Assembly: GCA_050733935.1 (NCBI GenBank)
Contig: JBOHUC010000102.1
Coordinates: 1-24,027, forward strand
From: JBOHUC01 sp050733935
GTDB lineage: Bacteria > Eisenbacteria > RBG-16-71-46 > DASYSL01
Direction: 5' to 3'
Length of the DNA stretch: 24,027 bases
The position numbers and the translations under genes were made by a program. The notes under the pieces were generated by a model that was given only the letters and a program-made list of their open reading frames with translations, made no database searches and was not told the origin of the DNA. How positions within the stretch are numbered: position 1 is the stretch's first letter; each line of letters starts with the position of its first letter. This document shows, one piece after another, positions 20,724 to 24,027 of this stretch.

Positions 20724-22511
20724 ATGCGGCGCCGTGCTACTCTCAGATTCGTGCGCCCCTTGACGATGCATCCCGCGGCCCCCTCGGGCTTTCGAACGAC
20801 CCTTGTCTTCGTGACCGTGCTCGGACTCGCGACCGTGCTTTCGACCGCCCTCGTCCCGGCCGCCACCGCCGTTCCGGTTCCGAACACGCCGCCGGACCCC
20901 GAAGCGCTCCGCGCCGCCGCGCGAAGCGCGGGCCTCCGTCATTACCTGCAGGGCGTGTACCTCGAGGAGCAGGGCGATCTCCATGGTGCGCTCGAAGAGG
21001 TGGGGCGCGCGTTCCAGTTCGAGCCCACGGCTCCCGATCTTGCGGCCAAGCTCGCGGACCTTTCCCTCCAGACTGGAGACGCGGTCGCGGGACTAGAGTA
21101 CGCGCAGCGCGCGATCGCGCTCGGCGATCGGAGCGGCCGCGCACACTTCCTCTCCGGCACCGCGCTCGCGGCGATGGGCCGCCTCGCGGACGCCGAGCCC
21201 GAGTTCGAGCAGGCGGTGCGCGACGACTCGACCATGGTCGAGGGCTGGGAGTACCTGGGCCGCCTGCGCGACGAGCGCGGCAATCTCAAAGGCGCGGGCG
21301 AAGCGTACCGGCGCGCGTACGAGCTCGACTTCGACAACCCGGAGATCGCGTTCCGTCTCGCGGGAACGGAAGCGCGGCTCGGCCGGTTCGCGACCGCCGA
21401 CAGCCTCCTCGAGCGCGTGCAGGAGCTCAATCCGTATCAGCCGGGGCTTCTCGTCACACGCGCATGGATCGCGGAGCGCGAAGGCCGCTACGCGGAGGCT
21501 GCGCGCGACTACGAGCGCCATCTCGAAGCGTTCCCGGGCGACGTCCAGGCGCGCCGCCGGCTCATCAACGCGTACGTCGGACTCGAAGACCGGGAGCATG
21601 CGCTCCTGCATGCGCGCGCTCTCTATCAACAGGCGCCCGACGATCTCGACGTCGCGCGCGTGCTGACGAGCCTCTACCTGAGGCTCGATCGAAACGACGA
21701 GGCGGCCGTGCTCGCGCACGCGATCCGGCGCCGGCATCCGGGAGATCCGGATGCGGCAGGGTTCGCGGTCGCCGTCCTCGAGCGGGTCGACAAGAAGGAC
21801 GAGGCGCGCGACGAGGCGGACGCGCTCACGCGCGAAGCGCCCGAGAACTACCGCTCGTGGCTCGTGGCCGCCGAAGTCTGGGCACAGGACGAGCCGGCCG
21901 ACCGCCGCTCGACCGAAGCCGATCGCCGGTACGCGAAGGCGCGCGAAGTGCTGCCCGATTCGACCGGTGCGCAGGTCGCGTACGCGCGCTCGCTGAGCCG
22001 CACGGGACGGCACGCGGAGGCCGAGGAATCGATCCGGGCGTCGCTCGACCGTGAGCCGCGGAACGCACAGCTCTGGCTCGAGCTCGGCTTCGCACACGAG
22101 CGCAGGAAGGACGTGGACGGAGCGGAGGAAGCGGGCCGGCGCGCGCTCGAGATCGATCCCAAGAACGCTCAAGCCTTGAACTTCCTCGGCTACCTGTTCG
22201 CCGACTACGACCGGAAGCTCGACGAGGCGGTCCCGCTCATCCAGCAGGCGCTCGAGATCGACCCGGACAACCCGTTCTATCTCGACTCCCTGGGCTGGGC
22301 CTACTTTCGGCAGGGTCGCCTAGAGGACGCCCGGGTCCAGCTCGAAAGGGCGCTCGACCAGGGCGGCGACGATCCGGAAATCTACGAGCACCTGGGAGAC
22401 GTCTACCGGGCCATGGCCCGTTCCACCGAGGCCAAGTCGCAATATCAGAAGGCCTTGCAGCTCAACCCCACGAGCCAGACGCTCGCCCGGAAGCTCGAGG
22501 CTCTGCGCTGA
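20724..22511 (+). CDS. exported TPR-repeat protein
   Basis: A 595-residue protein with a hydrophobic segment (TTLVFVTVLGLATVLSTALVPAATA) that looks like a signal peptide ending near AATA|VPVP. It is followed by about a dozen tetratricopeptide units across the remaining ~530 residues. Clear examples are YLQGVYLEEQGDLHGALEEV and the last three, which begin near ALNFLGYLFADYD, LDSLGWAYFRQGR and YEHLGDVYRAMAR. It is probably a periplasmic scaffold. The start is uncertain: ATG 20724 has AGGGG 7 nt upstream, but GTG 20751 or ATG 20766 give a shorter signal peptide. An extended -10 candidate (TGCTACTCT, 20735-20743) would favour these. Partner proteins are unknown. Confidence 0.88.
   Translation: MRRRATLRFVRPLTMHPAAPSGFRTTLVFVTVLGLATVLSTALVPAATAVPVPNTPPDPEALRAAARSAGLRHYLQGVYLEEQGDLHGALEEVGRAFQFEPTAPDLAAKLADLSLQTGDAVAGLEYAQRAIALGDRSGRAHFLSGTALAAMGRLADAEPEFEQAVRDDSTMVEGWEYLGRLRDERGNLKGAGEAYRRAYELDFDNPEIAFRLAGTEARLGRFATADSLLERVQELNPYQPGLLVTRAWIAEREGRYAEAARDYERHLEAFPGDVQARRRLINAYVGLEDREHALLHARALYQQAPDDLDVARVLTSLYLRLDRNDEAAVLAHAIRRRHPGDPDAAGFAVAVLERVDKKDEARDEADALTREAPENYRSWLVAAEVWAQDEPADRRSTEADRRYAKAREVLPDSTGAQVAYARSLSRTGRHAEAEESIRASLDREPRNAQLWLELGFAHERRKDVDGAEEAGRRALEIDPKNAQALNFLGYLFADYDRKLDEAVPLIQQALEIDPDNPFYLDSLGWAYFRQGRLEDARVQLERALDQGGDDPEIYEHLGDVYRAMARSTEAKSQYQKALQLNPTSQTLARKLEALR
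20735..20743 (+). promoter_or_regulatory. extended -10 candidate before the TPR gene
   Basis: TGC-TACTCT fits TGnTAnnnT without a -35. If used, transcription would begin at about 20750, making GTG 20751 a leaderless start. Such a match is expected by chance in a minority of 80-nt gaps, so support is weak. Confidence 0.25.
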
Positions 22512-22535
22512 GCGAAGGAACCTGCCCGTTGTCCG

Positions 22536-22562
22536 GGAACCCCTTGTCGGGACGGGGTGTAA
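22536..22562 (+). promoter_or_regulatory. possible ECF-type promoter of the sigma factor gene
   Basis: GGAACCC (22536-22542), 14 nt, then GTGTAA (22557-22562) resembles the GGAAC-type -35 and -10 of many ECF sigma factors. It lies 22 nt before the sigma ATG, in the 72-nt gap after the TPR gene. This would fit the usual autoregulation of ECF genes, but the match is to a generic pattern only. Confidence 0.35.
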
Positions 22563-22583
22563 CTCCCCCCGAAGAGACCGCTC

Positions 22584-23210
22584 ATGGCGCCTGACCCGAG
22601 GCCCACGGAGCCCGCCACGGTCCTCTCCGTCTCCGACGAAGACCTCATGGCGCGCGCGGCCGTGGACGACGAGAAGGCGTTCTCCGAGCTGGTGCGACGC
22701 TACCAGTCGCGCGTCGTACATCTGGTGAGCCGTCTCCTCAACGATCGAGAAGTATCGGACGACATCGCGCAGGAAGTGTTCGTGCGCGTGTACCTGCACC
22801 GTCGCAACTATCGGACGGGATCGAAGTTCTCGACCTGGCTGTTCACCATCGCGGCGAACCTGGCCAAGAACGAGATCCGTCGGCGCAAGCGGCGCAGGAA
22901 CTGGTCGAGCCTCGACGAGATGCAGGAAACGCTCAAGGACGCGAGCCTTCAGTTCGCGGATCCGAAGGCGAACCGGGAATCGGATCTCGAGCGCGAGCAG
23001 CTCTCCGGTGTCGTAGGACAGGCGATCGCGGGCCTTCCGGACCGCTATCGAATCGCCCTCGTGCTCCGGGACATCGATGGTCTCGCGTACGAGGAGATCG
23101 GACTGGCGTTGAAGATTCCGGGCGGAACGGTGCGATCGCGCATCAATCGGGCCCGGCTCATGCTGAAGCGCAAACTCGAGCCCTGGCTCAGGCGGGAAGA
23201 CAACGCATGA
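22584..23210 (+). CDS. ECF-family RNA polymerase sigma factor (RpoE-like)
   Basis: A 208-residue sigma factor with only regions 2 and 4. Region 2 (~31-103) contains AFSELVRRYQ, DDIAQEVFVRVY and FSTWLFTIAANLAKNEIRRR. Region 4 (~150-203) contains LPDRYRIALVLRDIDGLAYEEIGLAL and the helix-turn-helix IPGGTVRSRINRARLMLKRKL. It directs polymerase to a small stress or envelope regulon and is expected to be held inactive by the anti-sigma encoded next. The genes overlap in ATGA. The ATG has no strong ribosome binding site (GAAGAGA at 22571-22577). The exact ECF group is not assigned. Confidence 0.95.
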   Translation: MAPDPRPTEPATVLSVSDEDLMARAAVDDEKAFSELVRRYQSRVVHLVSRLLNDREVSDDIAQEVFVRVYLHRRNYRTGSKFSTWLFTIAANLAKNEIRRRKRRRNWSSLDEMQETLKDASLQFADPKANRESDLEREQLSGVVGQAIAGLPDRYRIALVLRDIDGLAYEEIGLALKIPGGTVRSRINRARLMLKRKLEPWLRREDNA

Positions 23211-23980
23211 CCCCTTGCGATCGCGCAACAAACCTGTTCGGACGCGCCTGGGACGACGAGCTTTCCGTCGCCGAGCGCGAATCGTTGGAACAGCACTTCC
23301 ACGCCTGCCCTTCGTGCCGCAGGGAGTACGACGAATACGCGCGCGCGCTCGAGCTCGTGCAGGCCCTGCCGCGTCCCCAGGTGTCGGACGATTTCGCCGT
23401 GCGCGTGCTCGCCGAGGCGAAGCGCCGCGAAGCCGAGCGGTCCGTGCGGACGCGCTTCGCATGGCCGTGGGCCGGCGATGCCGCGGGCCGGAGCGTCTGG
23501 GCCGGTTTTGGCGGGCAGCCCGCGTTCGCGATGGCGGCGGCGTTTGTGGTGGTGCTCGGAGTCGGAGCGATTCTCTGGTTGCGTCCCGCGGGCAATCCGA
23601 CGCCCGCCAATCCCGTTCCGACGGTTGCGCAGGAGGAGCGTTCCGGGGACCCGGACACGCCCGTTCTCGGATCGGCGGCTCCAGCCGAACCCGTGCCTTC
23701 GACGGTTTCGGCCCCGACACTCGTTACTCCCGATTCCCGTATCGCTCTCGAGCATCCCCAGGATCAACCCCGCGTCGCGGCGGCGCCTTCGACGGCCCGG
23801 CGCGGGGACGTCCGGGAGGCCGAGCCGACGGCGGATGCGGCCGCGCTCGACAGCCTGTTTGATCACACCGCCGACGTCGAATTCGTGCTCGACCCCGTGA
23901 AGTTGAAGCGCGAGCGCGGGCGCGGCTACACGCCCGTTCCCACGACGGTGCGGGGCGAGGCCGCGAGCATCACGTTCTGA
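23207..23980 (+). CDS. zinc-binding (ZAS) transmembrane anti-sigma factor
   Basis: A 257-residue partner of the preceding sigma factor. The N-terminal ZAS domain carries His30-x3-Cys34-x2-Cys37 (HFHACPSC) plus Cys4. One membrane segment (residues 106-125, AFAMAAAFVVVLGVGAILWL) puts the N-terminus in the cytoplasm, where it would bind the sigma factor. The outer part (126-257) is Pro/Ala/Thr-rich and disordered until the last ~40 residues. These have hydrophobic and charged patterns (DVEFVLDPVKLKRERGRGY, then TTVRGEAASITF) and look more ordered and conserved. Release is presumably by proteolysis or zinc/redox change; the route is not visible here. Confidence 0.92.
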   Translation: MTPCDRATNLFGRAWDDELSVAERESLEQHFHACPSCRREYDEYARALELVQALPRPQVSDDFAVRVLAEAKRREAERSVRTRFAWPWAGDAAGRSVWAGFGGQPAFAMAAAFVVVLGVGAILWLRPAGNPTPANPVPTVAQEERSGDPDTPVLGSAAPAEPVPSTVSAPTLVTPDSRIALEHPQDQPRVAAAPSTARRGDVREAEPTADAAALDSLFDHTADVEFVLDPVKLKRERGRGYTPVPTTVRGEAASITF

Positions 23981-23985
23981 GCGCC

Positions 23986-24027
23986 GTGTTCCGATCGCGC
24001 TTTTCCGCGCCCGTTTCCGCCCGGATC
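23986..24027 (+). CDS. possible start of a further gene, cut by the window end
   Basis: GTG 23986 opens a frame that stays open to the last base (14 codons, MFRSRFSAPVSARI), only 5 nt after the anti-sigma stop. The basic start could open a signal peptide of a third gene in the sigma operon. No ribosome binding site is clear, so support is weak. Confidence 0.3.
   Translation, partial: MFRSRFSAPVSARI

Noticed and set aside
19635..20984. Minus-strand open frame opposite the permeases
   Set aside because: It is a charge-rich shadow of hydrophobic membrane segments, with no recognisable domain.

Overview
The window is a GC-rich (roughly two thirds G+C by eye), gene-dense bacterial chromosome segment. 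It looks like the core genome of an uncultured, Gram-negative-type bacterium: there are lipoproteins, a periplasmic-binding-protein transporter and an ECF sigma/anti-sigma pair. A FlgD/T9SS-like C-terminal domain remnant and the abundance of GTG starts and 4-nt gene overlaps would fit an FCB-group lineage such as Candidatus Eisenbacteria. That placement is an inference from general character, not from a phylogenetic marker search. No tRNA, rRNA, CRISPR, insertion sequence or phage gene was seen.

Layout. (1) 1-3346, plus: 3' part of a 2-oxoacid dehydrogenase E2 gene, an E1-alpha gene of branched-chain type, and a membrane-anchored sialidase/BNR-like protein, all joined by GTGA overlaps. (2) 3349-5356: a small lipoprotein with its own promoter, a minus-strand gamma-glutamylcyclotransferase-like gene and a divergent TPR protein. 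(3) 5364-5766, minus: a decayed gene for a small secreted protein that keeps a promoter, a ribosome binding site, an interrupted signal peptide and an out-of-frame FlgD-like domain. (4) 5789-8641, plus: promoter, leader, sucC-sucD-ndk and a hairpin. (5) 8676-17125, plus: the lipid/ribosome operon yceD-rpmF-plsX-fabH-fabD-fabG-acpP-fabF-rnc. (6) 17122-20687, plus: peptide-type ABC transporter (binding lipoprotein and two permeases, no ATPases), translationally coupled to rnc. (7) 20724-22511: periplasmic TPR protein. (8) 22584-23980: ECF sigma factor and its zinc anti-sigma factor, with a possible further gene starting at 23986.

Functionally the window links acyl-CoA supply (2-oxoacid dehydrogenase), the TCA cycle (succinyl-CoA synthetase), nucleotide phosphate exchange (Ndk), phospholipid and fatty acid synthesis, and envelope functions. 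Most genes are ordinary housekeeping genes.

No clear new defence or biosynthetic system is present. The unusual items are: a 723-residue RNase III whose last ~430 residues are a predicted disordered, Arg/Glu-repeat tail reminiscent in layout of RNase E scaffolds; a SucD with a ~69-residue Lys/Arg-rich tail that has a strong internal ribosome binding site and start codon; a CxCC/GCP cysteine pattern in the sialidase-like protein; and the gene remnant at 5364-5766. All functional proposals for these are inference from sequence reading only.
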